From Sphingopyxis yananensis (GTDB lineage Bacteria > Pseudomonadota > Alphaproteobacteria > Sphingomonadales > Sphingomonadaceae): a stretch of 64,000 nt of DNA. The stretch is from positions 558,001 to 622,000 of the forward strand of contig NZ_JAJEWI010000005.1 of assembly GCF_020687785.1 (NCBI RefSeq). The letters run 5' to 3'. Below, in pieces: positions 51,254-61,108 of the stretch (position 1 is its first letter; each line of letters starts with the position of its first letter). The notes beneath the pieces are model-generated. The model worked only from the letters and a program-made list of their open reading frames with translations. It had not been told where the DNA came from and did not search any database. Made by a program: the position numbers and the translations under genes.

Positions 51254-52630
51254 TCAATCCATGTTTAGAGTGTATTGTTGTCCCGAATGAATTGACTTTA
51301 ATAGATCTAACATCTCGTTAGAATATTTATGGAAAGATGATTTGTTTATCTTTTCTGATCTGTGATATCTGTTGTCGTTTTCTTTCAAATCTATTCCTGT
51401 TTCTTCTTTGATTTTTTTTATTAGCGTGACAGCGAGATGATGTCCGGTTCCTCCAAGGTGAGTTGTTAATTGTGTTGCGCTGTAAGGGTATTGGGCAGAC
51501 GCTGCGCTGTAGTCACTTATATTGGCAATACCGAATAGTTTTGCAAAGCTATCAGAGTTTTCTACCGCTTGATCGAGCATTTTGAAATCAGCTTCGATTG
51601 TCATATTTGGAATGTCGTGTCGAATTAAGGAATAAGATCTTGCAATTAGAGCGCGGAGAACGCGTGGGTTCACATCGTTTAATACAGGATTTGCAGCAAA
51701 GGCTTCGAAAACCCACTCAAAGCTAGATGCTTCAATTAATTTTACTCTAATGCTCTTGTCTTCGTCGGTTGATATAACTTTTTCTCTCGGTGGGTTGCTA
51801 TCTGAGTCAATTTCAGGATTCCATTCGAGAATGTATACGTTTGGAATTACACCGCCTTTTATGGGAAGTGCTTCGTCAATATCGGAAAGAATTGATTTGA
51901 TATTCGGATCCTCGGCTCTGTATCCGATAAATAAAAGCGGGTGCTCGTTGAAAAAAGTTAATAATTTTGCGCTCAAAAATTTCTTTTTCTTAGAAAACTG
52001 ATCGTAATCAGTTTGAGTGAATAAAATGCTCCCTACATCCTCGACAGACCCGTGTATTTTGTAAATCTCGCCGACCGATAATTGCTGACCCCTAAGTATA
52101 TGCTGCCCGATGATAGGTTCATGGTCGGGAAAAACTAGTTCGAGCATTCGATCATAGTTAGTGGTTATTAGTGCGTGCGGTTTTATTTTGCACAAAGATT
52201 CTAGTTCTACTTTGTAGTCGGAGCCGCCGAGATCTAAAAGACTTTTTGGGGTAAGATATTCAAGGTATTGAGAAATTTTGAATTTAAGATATGCTTGGGC
52301 ATCAACGTTATCGGCGAATAGAGCATCGGGAAATTGATCACGCCCTTCGTTCCAAGCCCATTCCTGATACAGTCGAGCAAACTCCTCTGCGATTTTCATT
52401 GGAGTTTTTAATGATTGTCTGTAAAAACCAAGGCCCTTATCGATTTTTGGGCATTCTCCAGCTAGATACTGCAGTAGTTCATCCCAACTTGGTGCATTCA
52501 TGTAACGTCGAGGTAAGCCTGAACCGATAAAAAGAATTGGCTGGCATCCCATCGATTTAACTGTCTCTGTGATATCTTCGCTGATTTCTTCGATATAGCG
52601 TTCAAAACGCGACGTTTGCTCACTGACCAT
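51254..52630 (-). CDS. SIR2-like domain protein, candidate NADase of a defence system
   Basis: SIR2-like (SIR2_2 type) proteins in bacterial immunity hydrolyse NAD+ when phage infection is sensed. The N-terminal two thirds carries the Rossmann-type core: GSG at 36-38 (LFIGSGLP), TTNYD at 156-160, the catalytic-type His193 in KIHGS (191-195) and FIGYRAEDPN (234-243). Residues 320-458 form a C-terminal region I cannot assign (YPYSATQLTTHLGGTGHH, then a Lys-rich end), probably a sensor or oligomerisation domain. GGGGGAT precedes the ATG. The gene is strikingly A+T-rich with AAT/ATT/GAT-heavy codons, unlike all neighbours, which points to recent transfer. It stands alone, with no HerA, Argonaute or TIR partner beside it. 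Confidence 0.88.
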   Translation of the reverse strand: MVSEQTSRFERYIEEISEDITETVKSMGCQPILFIGSGLPRRYMNAPSWDELLQYLAGECPKIDKGLGFYRQSLKTPMKIAEEFARLYQEWAWNEGRDQFPDALFADNVDAQAYLKFKISQYLEYLTPKSLLDLGGSDYKVELESLCKIKPHALITTNYDRMLELVFPDHEPIIGQHILRGQQLSVGEIYKIHGSVEDVGSILFTQTDYDQFSKKKKFLSAKLLTFFNEHPLLFIGYRAEDPNIKSILSDIDEALPIKGGVIPNVYILEWNPEIDSDSNPPREKVISTDEDKSIRVKLIEASSFEWVFEAFAANPVLNDVNPRVLRALIARSYSLIRHDIPNMTIEADFKMLDQAVENSDSFAKLFGIANISDYSAASAQYPYSATQLTTHLGGTGHHLAVTLIKKIKEETGIDLKENDNRYHRSEKINKSSFHKYSNEMLDLLKSIHSGQQYTLNMD

Positions 52631-52681
52631 TTATCCCCCTGATCGAATTAATATTTAATAGTAGGCTTGCTAATTGCTCGT

Positions 52682-52855
52682 TTAAGTTGGAGCAAACTTC
52701 CCCTTCGTCCGCCCCGTCAAATGAAACAGCCCGCACCGATCACAGCGATAATGCCGCAGCACCACACTGGCCTTATTCACGGCATCCAACGCCGCTATTT
52801 CATCCGCATAGCGCCGCTTTTTCGCGCAAATGCTCAGCCGCGTTCGCTTTACCAT
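52682..52855 (-). CDS. Small zinc-ribbon-like protein
   Basis: The 57-aa product is basic at the N-terminus (MVKRTRLSICAKKRRYADEIAALDAV) and ends with HYRCDRCGLFHLTGRTKGK, a CxxC-x3-H pattern that, with C10, could bind zinc. Short proteins of this type are common in sphingomonads and actinobacteria; function unknown. ATG 52855 is three bases after the peroxiredoxin stop codon, so it is likely translated with it. An in-frame ATG eight codons upstream is possible. Confidence 0.7.
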   Translation of the reverse strand: MVKRTRLSICAKKRRYADEIAALDAVNKASVVLRHYRCDRCGLFHLTGRTKGKFAPT

Positions 52856-52857
52856 GT

Positions 52858-53436
52858 TCAGCTTTGCGTGGCTTTCCACGCCTTCACCGCCGCCATCGTC
52901 GCGCTGATGTGGCTTTGCGGTTTGCGGTCGGTGTGGCTCAACAAAATCTGGCCGTCCGGCGCGATGACAAAGCTGGTCCGGCTGGACAGCATATCTTTGC
53001 CCACCACTTGATAGGTCGCATCATATTTGGCGGCCACCTTGGCCCCCGCGTCGGCGGCGACGGCAAATTTATCGCGGCATTCGCTACGCGAAAATTCCGC
53101 CACACGGTCAATATTGCCCGCCGTCACACCCACCACTTGCGCGCCAAGGGCGGCAAATTCATCGCTGGCTTCGGCAAATAAATTGGCCTCAATCGTGCAG
53201 CCGGGCGTAAAGGCGGCGGGAAAGAAATACAGCACCACCGGCCCTTGTTTCAGCGCCTCGTGCAAGGTGAAAGGAAATTCCTGCCCCGCCTTGGCGGCGG
53301 TCAGGGTGAAATCGGGGGCCTTGGCCCCTTGGGTCAGCGGCGCGACATCTTGGGTTGCGGTGTGCAGCGCCACCCCGCCCACGCCCACAGCCAATATCAA
53401 CGCCGCTGCCAGTGCGATTTTTCCTGCCTTGTTCAT
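52858..53436 (-). CDS. Periplasmic PrxQ/BCP-type peroxiredoxin
   Basis: Thiol peroxidase of the AhpC/TSA superfamily. A membrane anchor or signal peptide covers about 5-26 (KIALAAALILAVGVGGVAL), then the thioredoxin fold with peroxidatic C80 (FFPAAFTPGCTIEA) and a likely resolving C120 (SRSECRDKF). At 192 aa it is longer than cytosolic BCP by the exported N-terminus. It lies 23 bp after glpD on the same strand, with the small zinc-ribbon gene immediately downstream. Confidence 0.9.
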   Translation of the reverse strand: MNKAGKIALAAALILAVGVGGVALHTATQDVAPLTQGAKAPDFTLTAAKAGQEFPFTLHEALKQGPVVLYFFPAAFTPGCTIEANLFAEASDEFAALGAQVVGVTAGNIDRVAEFSRSECRDKFAVAADAGAKVAAKYDATYQVVGKDMLSSRTSFVIAPDGQILLSHTDRKPQSHISATMAAVKAWKATQS

Positions 53437-53459
53437 ATGCGCGCCTTTTTTTCTGATCG

Positions 53460-54971
53460 TCAGCCTTGGACCAAAATATCCGCCAGCTTCTTTTTATCCT
53501 CTGCATCAAAGCATAGGCCCAATTTCGTTCGCCGCCACAAGATATCATCGACGCTGACCGCCCATTCCTCTTCCCGCAACCAGCGCAATTCAGCCATGCT
53601 AAATCCATGGGCAATATCGCCGCCCAAATCATCCCAGCTTTGCGCGCGCCCCAACCAATTGCGGGCATCACTGCCATAGGCTTTGGTGATACGCCGCAAC
53701 GTGTCGGGGGGCAGGAAAGGATAGCGCCGCCCATATTCCGCGATTAATTGATCGATCTGCCCCGCCCGAAAATCCCCGCCCGGCAGGCTGGCTTTGGCGG
53801 TCCAATGTTTCTTGGGCAGATGGTCCAAATGATGGGCCAATTTGTCCACCGCATCTTGCGCAACATGGCGGTAACTGGTGATTTTTCCCCCATAAATGGT
53901 CAGCAAAGGCGGACCCTTGGACATATCGGTATCGATACGATATCCGCGTGTCGCCGCCTCTGGCTTGCCCGACCCATCGTCAATCAAGGGCCGCACCCCG
54001 CTATAGGACCAAATCACATCTTCGGGCCTAATCTGCTGCTGGAAATATTGGTTCGCGCCTTCGCACAAATAAGCGATTTCCTCGGCGCTGGCATGAACAT
54101 CGTCCAAGCCGCCATCATGGTCGGCATCGGTGGTGCCGATCAGCGTATATTTCCCTTGATAGGGGATGGCGAAAAATATCCGTTCATCCGGCAACTGGAA
54201 AAAATAAGCATAAGGATGATCGAACAGCGCGGGCACGACAATGTGCGACCCGCGCACCAAGCGCATTTTATGGTCGGGCGCGGCATGGGCACGGTGCAAG
54301 ATTTCCAACACCGCTGGCCCCGCGGCATTGATGATGCTGCGCCCCTTAAACAGGAAATGACGGCCCCGATCATCGCTAGCCTCCACCTGCCACAGCCCAT
54401 CCACCACATTCATCCGCTGCGCCTCGGTGCGCGGACGAATACGGGCGCCATGGCGCGCGGCATCGCGGGCGTTCAGCACCACCAAACGGGCATCATCCAC
54501 CCAGCCGTCGCTATATTCAAAGCCGTGAACATATTGTTTTTTCAGTACCGACCCCGCCAAATGGCGGCGCAGCTTGACGGACCGCGTCGCCGGCCATTTC
54601 TTTCGGCCGCCAATATGGTCGTATAAAAACAGCCCCGCTCGCAGCAGCCATCGCGGCCGCAGACCCGCACGGTGCGGCAAAATGAAACGCATCGGTTCGA
54701 TAATATGCGGCGCAATGCCCCATAATATCTCGCGTTCCTGCAACGCCTCGCGGACCAGCGAAAATTCATAATGTTCCAAATAGCGCAGGCCGCCGTGAAT
54801 CAATTTCGTCGACGCCGACGATGTACCGCTGGCCAAATCATGTTGTTCCAGCAACAAAACCCGCGCCCCGCGCCCCGCCGCATCGCGGGCCACCCCCGCG
54901 CCATTCACACCGCCGCCAATGACAATCAGGTCATAAGGCACGGCATCATAAGGCTGATCTAGGTCCTGCAT
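53460..54971 (-). CDS. glpD: Aerobic glycerol-3-phosphate dehydrogenase
   Basis: FAD-dependent membrane-associated enzyme oxidising glycerol-3-phosphate to dihydroxyacetone phosphate and feeding quinone. FAD motif GGGVNGAG at about 20-27, STKLIHGGLRYLEHYEF, the GGKITSYRHVA block and a C-terminal helical domain (about 390-500) identify it. The product is 503 aa from ATG 54971; a GTG one codon upstream is equivalent. It is divergent from zwf with a 127-bp shared region. No glpK or glpF is in the window. Confidence 0.95.
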   Translation of the reverse strand: MQDLDQPYDAVPYDLIVIGGGVNGAGVARDAAGRGARVLLLEQHDLASGTSSASTKLIHGGLRYLEHYEFSLVREALQEREILWGIAPHIIEPMRFILPHRAGLRPRWLLRAGLFLYDHIGGRKKWPATRSVKLRRHLAGSVLKKQYVHGFEYSDGWVDDARLVVLNARDAARHGARIRPRTEAQRMNVVDGLWQVEASDDRGRHFLFKGRSIINAAGPAVLEILHRAHAAPDHKMRLVRGSHIVVPALFDHPYAYFFQLPDERIFFAIPYQGKYTLIGTTDADHDGGLDDVHASAEEIAYLCEGANQYFQQQIRPEDVIWSYSGVRPLIDDGSGKPEAATRGYRIDTDMSKGPPLLTIYGGKITSYRHVAQDAVDKLAHHLDHLPKKHWTAKASLPGGDFRAGQIDQLIAEYGRRYPFLPPDTLRRITKAYGSDARNWLGRAQSWDDLGGDIAHGFSMAELRWLREEEWAVSVDDILWRRTKLGLCFDAEDKKKLADILVQG

Positions 54972-55098
54972 CACAAGAATGCTAAGCCCTTTCCACGAGA
55001 TTGGCTAGAGCGCTACCAAAACGGGTGCTTACGTATGCGGTTTGCATTCACCTGCTGGCTGATCCACGGCAATTCATAAGGCCCAAAGGGGACAAAGG

Positions 55099-56568
55099 TT
55101 GAGCGTTAAGGTTGAAACTTTGGTATTGTTCGGTGCGACAGGCGATCTGGCGCGGCGTATGTTGTTTCCGTCGCTCTTCAATCTGCACGCGGATGGTCTG
55201 TTGGCCGACGGGCTGACCATCATCGGTTCTGGCCGCTCTGCCCTAAATATTGCCGAATTCCACGATCAACTGCGCGCCGCCTTGGCCGAACATTTACCCG
55301 ATGACCGCCTCGATACGGCGGTGGTCGACCAATTTTTGGCTCGCATAGAATATTGCGCCGTCGATGCTGCGGCTGGCACCGGCTATGACGAACTGGCCCA
55401 GCAATTGGGCGCGCGGATGAACCACTCGATTGGGGCCTATCTGTCCACCCCGCCATCCATGTTCGGCCCCATCGCGCGCGGCTTGGCATCGGCCAATATT
55501 GCCTGCGCCGAATGCCGCATCGCGATGGAAAAACCAATTGGCCATGATCTGGCCTCCTCGCTTCAGGTCAATGCCGACGTCGCCAGCGCCTTTGCCGAAG
55601 ACCGCGTGTTCCGCATCGACCATTATCTGGGCAAGGAAACGGTGCAAAATCTGTTGGCGCTGCGCTTTGCCAATATGATGTTCGAACCCTTGTGGAACGC
55701 ACAGGCCATCGACCATGTGCAAATCACCGTGGCCGAAACTGTGGGCCTCGAAGGGCGGGTGTCCTATTATGACGGCGTCGGCGCGCTGCGCGATATGGTG
55801 CAAAATCATATGCTGCAATTGCTGGCCATCATCGCGATGGAACCGCCCGCCAGTGTCAATTCCACCGCTGTGCGCGATGAAAAGGTCAAATTGCTGCGCT
55901 CCTTGCGCAAACTGACCCCCGCCGATATCAAGGCCCACAGCGTGAAAGGCCAATATAGCCATGGCGCGGTCAACGGCGCCGCAGTCGCGGGCTATGCCGA
56001 GGAATTGGGCGAAAATAGCAACACCGAAACCTTTGTCGCGATCAAGGCCCATATCGACAATTGGCGCTGGAAAAATGTGCCATTTTATCTGCGCACCGGC
56101 AAACGCATGCCCGTGCGGCGCAGCGAAGTGATCATCCAGTTCAAACCCGTCCCGCACAATATCTTCGCCCCCGTGGGCGTCGGCGGGGTGGATGCCAATA
56201 AAATGATTATCAACCTGCAACCCGAAGAAAATATTCAGGTCAAGCTGATGTCCAAACAGCCCGGCCTCGATCGCGCGGGTCTGAAATTGCGCGAAGTGAC
56301 GCTGGACGTATCGCTGCAAAACAGCGACCGCCGCCGCATTGCCTATGAACGCCTGCTGCTCGACTTTATCGAGGGCGACCAAACCCTGTTTGTCCGCCGT
56401 GATGAGGTGGAGGCCCAGTGGCATTGGATTGATGCCATTCGCGCGGCATGGGCGGAAACCGGCCAAGCCCCGCAAAATTACACGGCTGGCACATGGGGCC
56501 CGTCCAGCGCCATCGCCCTCATCGAACGGGACGGCGCCAGTTGGCATGATGAAATAGCGAGTGACTGA
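55099..56568 (+). CDS. zwf: Glucose-6-phosphate 1-dehydrogenase
   Basis: First enzyme of the Entner-Doudoroff and oxidative pentose phosphate routes. NADP motif [10 protein letters not shown], active-site [21 protein letters not shown] and [17 protein letters not shown] are diagnostic. It is 489 aa. The start is TTG at 55099 with AAAGGGGAC upstream; no ATG is available before the NADP motif. It overlaps the edd start region and leads zwf-edd-eda. pgl (6-phosphogluconolactonase) is not in the cluster. Confidence 0.96.
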   Translation: MSVKVETLVLFGATGDLARRMLFPSLFNLHADGLLADGLTIIGSGRSALNIAEFHDQLRAALAEHLPDDRLDTAVVDQFLARIEYCAVDAAAGTGYDELAQQLGARMNHSIGAYLSTPPSMFGPIARGLASANIACAECRIAMEKPIGHDLASSLQVNADVASAFAEDRVFRIDHYLGKETVQNLLALRFANMMFEPLWNAQAIDHVQITVAETVGLEGRVSYYDGVGALRDMVQNHMLQLLAIIAMEPPASVNSTAVRDEKVKLLRSLRKLTPADIKAHSVKGQYSHGAVNGAAVAGYAEELGENSNTETFVAIKAHIDNWRWKNVPFYLRTGKRMPVRRSEVIIQFKPVPHNIFAPVGVGGVDANKMIINLQPEENIQVKLMSKQPGLDRAGLKLREVTLDVSLQNSDRRRIAYERLLLDFIEGDQTLFVRRDEVEAQWHWIDAIRAAWAETGQAPQNYTAGTWGPSSAIALIERDGASWHDEIASD

Positions 56569-58411
56569 CATGACCTTTCTGCATCCCATCGTCGCCAAGG
56601 TGACAGACCGCATCATCCAAAAAAGCCTGAAAAGCCGCGCCGCTTATCTGGACCTGATGGCGCGTCAACGGGATGCTGGCACCAATCGCGGTAATTTGTC
56701 CTGCGGTAATTTGGCCCACGCCTTTGCCGCATCGGGCAGTGATAAACCAACCATCCGCGCCCAATCGGCGATGAATATCGGCATTGTCACCGCGTTCAAC
56801 GACATGTTGTCGGCTCACCAACCCTATGGCCGTTATCCCGAACAGATTAAAATCTTCGCCCGCGAACGCGGCGCGACAGCCCAAGTCGCGGGCGGCGTAC
56901 CCGCCATGTGCGACGGCGTCACCCAAGGTCAAGCGGGCATGGACCTTAGCCTTTTCAGCCGAGACAATATCGCCCAAGGCACGGCCATCGCACTCAGCCA
57001 TGCGATGTTCGAAGGGGTGCTGCACCTTGGTATTTGCGACAAAATCGTCCCCGGCTTGCTCATCGGCGGTTTGCGCTTTGGTCATTTGCCGCAAATATTC
57101 GTCCCCGCCGGTCCCATGCCATCCGGCCTCGCCAACAAAGAAAAACAGCGCGTCCGCCAGCTTTATGCCGAGGGCAAGGTGGGCCGCAGTGAATTGCTCG
57201 AGGCGGAATCCGCCAGCTATCATGGCGCGGGCACCTGCACCTTTTACGGCACCGCCAACAGCAACCAGATGATGATGGAGCTGATGGGCCTGCACGTCGC
57301 GGCCAGCGCCTTCGTCAATCCGGGCACCAAATTGCGCCAAGAACTAACCCGCGCCGCCACCCACCGCCTGACCGAAATTGGGTGGGACGGCGATGATTAC
57401 CGCCCCTTGTCACGCTGCGTCGATGAAAAGGCGATCGTCAACGCGATCATCGGCTTGCTGGCCACGGGCGGGTCGACCAATCACGCCATCCATATTCCCG
57501 CCATTGCGCGGGCGGCCGGCATATATGTCGATTGGCAGGATTTCGCCGACCTCAGCCATGTCGTCCCCTTGCTGGCCCGTGTCTATCCCAATGGGTCGGG
57601 CGATGTGAATCACTTTCATGCAGCGGGCGGTATTGGCTTTGTGGTGCGAAGCTTGCTGGATCATGGCTTGTTGCACGGCGATATCCTCACCGTCCATGGC
57701 AGCATGGCGGACTATGCCAGCGAACCGATGCTGGTTGATGATCAGCTGACATGGCAATCCGCCGCCGCCATAACCCGCGACGACAGCATGTTGCGCCCCG
57801 CCGATCAGCCTTTCTCACCGGATGGGGGCATGCGCCTGCTGACCGGCAATTTGGGCCGCGCCATCATGAAAACCAGCGCGGTGACCGAAGATCGCTGGAC
57901 GATCGAAGCGCCATGCCGCATTTTCCACAACCAAGATGATGTGCTGGCCGCCTTCCAGGCAGGCGAGCTGGACCAAGATGTCGTCGTTGTCATGCGCTTC
58001 CAAGGTCCCCGTGCCAATGGAATGCCCGAACTGCACAAGCTCACCACCCCCTTGGGCGTGCTGCAAGATCGCGGCTTTCGCGTGGCCTTGCTCACCGATG
58101 GCCGCATGTCGGGGGCCAGCGGCAAAGTCCCCGCCGCCATTCATTTGTCGCCTGAAGCCTTGCCGGACCGTGATGGGGTGGGTGGCCCCTTGGCCTTTTT
58201 ACAAGACGGTGACTGGGTGCGCATCTGCGCCAAAAGCGGCAGTGTTACCGCCTTGGTGGATGCGGATATCTGGTCCGCGCGCACCGCCGCCAACGCGCCG
58301 CCCCCCGCGCTGGGCATGGGCCGCGAATTGTTCAACCATTACCGCTTGCTTGCTGACGACGCCGAACGGGGCGGGTCCGCCATGCTGGCGGCGATGGAAC
58401 TCACCATTTAA
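56561..58411 (+). CDS. edd: Phosphogluconate dehydratase
   Basis: Edd converts 6-phosphogluconate to KDPG using a [4Fe-4S] cluster. IlvD/Edd family markers include [64 protein letters not shown] and [17 protein letters not shown]. The conserved cysteines in CDG and CDK are present. The product is 616 aa from GTG 56561, which overlaps the zwf stop; an ATG at 56570 is equally possible. eda follows after 29 bp. Its high similarity to E. coli Edd makes it Edd rather than IlvD. Confidence 0.96.
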   Translation: MTDMTFLHPIVAKVTDRIIQKSLKSRAAYLDLMARQRDAGTNRGNLSCGNLAHAFAASGSDKPTIRAQSAMNIGIVTAFNDMLSAHQPYGRYPEQIKIFARERGATAQVAGGVPAMCDGVTQGQAGMDLSLFSRDNIAQGTAIALSHAMFEGVLHLGICDKIVPGLLIGGLRFGHLPQIFVPAGPMPSGLANKEKQRVRQLYAEGKVGRSELLEAESASYHGAGTCTFYGTANSNQMMMELMGLHVAASAFVNPGTKLRQELTRAATHRLTEIGWDGDDYRPLSRCVDEKAIVNAIIGLLATGGSTNHAIHIPAIARAAGIYVDWQDFADLSHVVPLLARVYPNGSGDVNHFHAAGGIGFVVRSLLDHGLLHGDILTVHGSMADYASEPMLVDDQLTWQSAAAITRDDSMLRPADQPFSPDGGMRLLTGNLGRAIMKTSAVTEDRWTIEAPCRIFHNQDDVLAAFQAGELDQDVVVVMRFQGPRANGMPELHKLTTPLGVLQDRGFRVALLTDGRMSGASGKVPAAIHLSPEALPDRDGVGGPLAFLQDGDWVRICAKSGSVTALVDADIWSARTAANAPPPALGMGRELFNHYRLLADDAERGGSAMLAAMELTI

Positions 58412-58440
58412 CAATTATCGGAACAATAAGGGACCAGCCT

Positions 58441-59061
58441 ATGACCAGCACCGCTATCCAAGCGATCATGCGCATCGCGCCGGTCATTCCGGTGCTTGTC
58501 GTGCAAAATGTCGATGACGCTATTCCCATGGCACAGGCGCTGATCGCGGGCGGCCTTCGGGTGCTAGAGGTAACCATGCGGACCCCCGCTGCCTTGGACG
58601 CCATCCGCGCTATGAAATCGGTCGACGGCGCGATTGTCGGCGCGGGCACGGTGCTCAACCCGCTGATGCTCGACCAAGCCGCAGAGGCGGGGGCCGAATT
58701 TATCGTCTCCCCCGGTTTAACCGATCATTTGGGCCGCGCCGCCATATCCAGCGGCCTGCCATTTTTGCCCGGCGTCGCCAATGCGGGCGATATTATGCGC
58801 GGCATGGACATGGGCCTTGATGCCTTCAAATTCTTCCCCGCCGCCACCAGCGGCGGCGTCCCCGCGCTCAAGGCACTGTGCGGGCCGTTCGGCAGCGTGA
58901 AATTCTGCCCCACGGGGGGCATCTCCGCCAGCAATGCCGCCGAATGGCTGGCGCTTGACCAAGTGCTTTGTGTCGGCGGCAGTTGGGTTGTGCCCAGCGG
59001 TGATATGAATCCCGAAGCCATCACGGCTTTGGCCCAGCAGGCCGCATCCCTCGGCGGTTGA
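58441..59061 (+). CDS. eda: 2-dehydro-3-deoxy-phosphogluconate (KDPG) aldolase
   Basis: Eda cleaves KDPG into pyruvate and glyceraldehyde 3-phosphate. Active-site E43 (VLEVTMRTP) and Schiff-base K130 (DAFKFFPAA) are present, with GAGTVL and CPTGGIS phosphate-binding loops. It is 206 aa. The spacer after edd contains AATAAGGGACC before the ATG. It completes zwf-edd-eda; glk, which often sits between edd and eda, is absent. Confidence 0.97.
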   Translation: MTSTAIQAIMRIAPVIPVLVVQNVDDAIPMAQALIAGGLRVLEVTMRTPAALDAIRAMKSVDGAIVGAGTVLNPLMLDQAAEAGAEFIVSPGLTDHLGRAAISSGLPFLPGVANAGDIMRGMDMGLDAFKFFPAATSGGVPALKALCGPFGSVKFCPTGGISASNAAEWLALDQVLCVGGSWVVPSGDMNPEAITALAQQAASLGG

Positions 59062-59182
59062 TTGTCGCCCCCATAACTGCCAGCATAGCCCCCATGGTTG
59101 GCGAAGTGGACGCCCAGCCCCAGCAACGCTTGGGGCATGGGACATCAACACCGCATGACCGTTCAGGGATGGGGAACTGCAT

Positions 59183-60073
59183 ATGGCGGACATCGCAATA
59201 AGTGATCGGGCTGGCGACGACCTCATTTTGCCAGAAACCAGCATGGCGGCTGGTTCGGTCTTACATATCCATCGCTGGCTGCCTGCCACGCGCCCACGGG
59301 CGATTGTGCTGTTGGCCCATGGCTATGCCGAACATGGTGGCCGCTACGCCGATGTGGCACAGCGGCTGAATCAGGTTGGTCTTGGCCTTTATGCCATCGA
59401 CCATATGGGCCACGGTCAATCGGACGGCGTGCCGGGCTATATCCCACATTTTCAGGTCTATCTGGACGGCATGTCGGCCTTGCTGGCCTGCGTTCAGCGC
59501 GAATGGCCCGACATGCCTTTGCTGCTGTTGGGGCACAGCATGGGCGGGCTGATCGCAGCGCGCTTCTTGGCCTCTCACCAACAATATTTCGTCGCCGCCG
59601 CGCTGTCTGGCCCGGCCCTCCAAGCGGGTGGCGGCCCCCGTCCACTCACCAAATTACTGGGCCGCCTTTTGTCCCGCATCGCCCCGCATCTGGGGGTGAT
59701 GGCGCTCGACAGCGGCAGCATCAGCCGCGATCCCGATTTGGTCGCCCGCTACCGCGCCGACCCTTTGGTCTATCGCGGCCGGATGAGCGCACGGCTGGCG
59801 GCGGAAATGTTGCGCGAAATGGACGCCGCACACCGCGATGCTAGCAAAATTCACTTGCCGCTTTTTATCCAACATGGCGGCGCTGACCACTTAACCGCGC
59901 CGCAAGGCTCTCAGCGCTTTTTCACCGCGCTGGCGTCTGTGGATAAACAGCTTCAAATCTATGACGGCCTCTATCACGAAATATATAATGAACCCGAACG
60001 GGCAGAGGTGGTGGCCGATCTCATCCATTGGTTTGACGCGCATCTGCCGTCCAAAACCGCTGATATGCTGTAA
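59183..60073 (+). CDS. Alpha/beta hydrolase, monoacylglycerol lipase-like
   Basis: Serine hydrolase of the Hydrolase_4 (lysophospholipase/monoacylglycerol lipase) group. Nucleophile S119 in GHSMGG, oxyanion HGYAEHGGRY (46-55), acidic residue in QHGGADHLT and His in GLYHEIYNEPER give a complete triad. It is 296 aa with no signal peptide. GGGGAACTGCAT precedes the ATG. It is followed 25 bp later by a second hydrolase on the same strand, likely the same operon; substrate probably a glyceride, by family. Confidence 0.92.
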   Translation: MADIAISDRAGDDLILPETSMAAGSVLHIHRWLPATRPRAIVLLAHGYAEHGGRYADVAQRLNQVGLGLYAIDHMGHGQSDGVPGYIPHFQVYLDGMSALLACVQREWPDMPLLLLGHSMGGLIAARFLASHQQYFVAAALSGPALQAGGGPRPLTKLLGRLLSRIAPHLGVMALDSGSISRDPDLVARYRADPLVYRGRMSARLAAEMLREMDAAHRDASKIHLPLFIQHGGADHLTAPQGSQRFFTALASVDKQLQIYDGLYHEIYNEPERAEVVADLIHWFDAHLPSKTADML

Positions 60074-60098
60074 AATATAATTGGGGGGAGGGGCCGAT

Positions 60099-61034
60099 AT
60101 GTTCAAATTCATCCTGATCATCTTGCTGCTGGCCGTGCTGTTGCTGATGGCGATGGTGTTATTTTTTCCAGAAAAAATCATGGAATTCACCCGCCGTTCG
60201 CTGCGGCGGCGCGGCGGGCTGGTCCAAAAAAGCATCACCGTCGAAGGGCGGGTCTGGCCCTATCTCGAAGGCGGGAATTTCAGCAAACCCGTGCTCATCC
60301 TGATCCACGGCTTTTCGGGGGAAAAGGATAATTGGGCGATGCTGGCCCCTGAGTTGAAACAAGATTTTCACATCATCATCCCCGACCTTCCCGGTTTCGG
60401 GCAAAATGAACGGCGCAGCGATATGGGCTTTGATAATGACAGCCAGACCCGCCGTTTTCACGCCTTCGTCAAGGCGATGGGCCTGAAGCGCCCCCATTTG
60501 GCGGGCAACAGCATGGGCGGCTGGATTGCGCTTCGCTATGCGATGGAATTCCCCGACGAATTGTCCAGCCTCATTCTGCTCGACAGCGCGGGTGTGCTGG
60601 GCGCTGTCGACAGCGAACTTCAAAGCCTTGCTGCGGACGAAACCTATAATCCGCTCACCATGACGGATCTTAGCGACAGCGATCGTTTCCTATCCTTTGT
60701 GATGCACAAACCCCCGCGCATTCCCGCGCCGCTGAAACCCGCCTTCCACGCCGATGCGCTGGCCTACCGCGACCAACTCAACGATATTTTCTGGATCATC
60801 GCCCGCGAAATGCGCGACGGCCCGCTCAATGACCGCCTGCATCAGGTCCGCGCGCCAACACTCATCATCTGGGGCCGCCAAGACCGTGTCATCGACGTCA
60901 GCAGCGTCGCCGCGCTTCAGGCGGGAATCCCCCACGCCCAAGCCGTCATCCTCGACGATATCGGCCACTTGCCCATGATCGAAGCACCCAAAGACACGGC
61001 CGCCGCGATCAAGGATTTCATCCGCCATTCCTGA
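60099..61034 (+). CDS. Membrane-anchored alpha/beta hydrolase
   Basis: An N-terminal membrane helix (about 3-23, FILIILLLAVLLLMAMVLF) is followed by an alpha/beta-hydrolase domain with oxyanion HGFSGEKDNW (70-79), nucleophile S138 (GNSMGG), Asp in IWGRQDRVID and His in DIGHLPMIEAP. It is 311 aa. The sequence pattern resembles membrane lipases of the ABHD6/Lip type. GGGAGGGG precedes ATG 60099; the frame opens at a TTG six codons earlier. It probably acts with the cytosolic hydrolase just upstream on lipid esters, an inference from pairing. Confidence 0.92.
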   Translation: MFKFILIILLLAVLLLMAMVLFFPEKIMEFTRRSLRRRGGLVQKSITVEGRVWPYLEGGNFSKPVLILIHGFSGEKDNWAMLAPELKQDFHIIIPDLPGFGQNERRSDMGFDNDSQTRRFHAFVKAMGLKRPHLAGNSMGGWIALRYAMEFPDELSSLILLDSAGVLGAVDSELQSLAADETYNPLTMTDLSDSDRFLSFVMHKPPRIPAPLKPAFHADALAYRDQLNDIFWIIAREMRDGPLNDRLHQVRAPTLIIWGRQDRVIDVSSVAALQAGIPHAQAVILDDIGHLPMIEAPKDTAAAIKDFIRHS

Positions 61035-61061
61035 CCCCCGCGTCCGGCAGGCATAAAAAAA

Positions 61062-61089
61062 AAGGGCGCGTCCATCACGGCGCGCCCTT
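61062..61089 (-). terminator. Terminator of the acyl-CoA dehydrogenase operon
   Basis: AAGGGCGCG and CGCGCCCTT form a perfect 9-bp stem. On the minus strand it is followed by T9. Confidence 0.92.
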
Positions 61090-61108
61090 CAATATGCGAA
61101 TATCCGTC

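Noticed and set aside
51254..52879. SIR2 gene plus the small zinc-ribbon gene as a two-gene defence system
   Set aside because: The zinc-ribbon gene has host-like composition and is tied to the peroxiredoxin by a 2-bp gap, so it belongs to the host operon.
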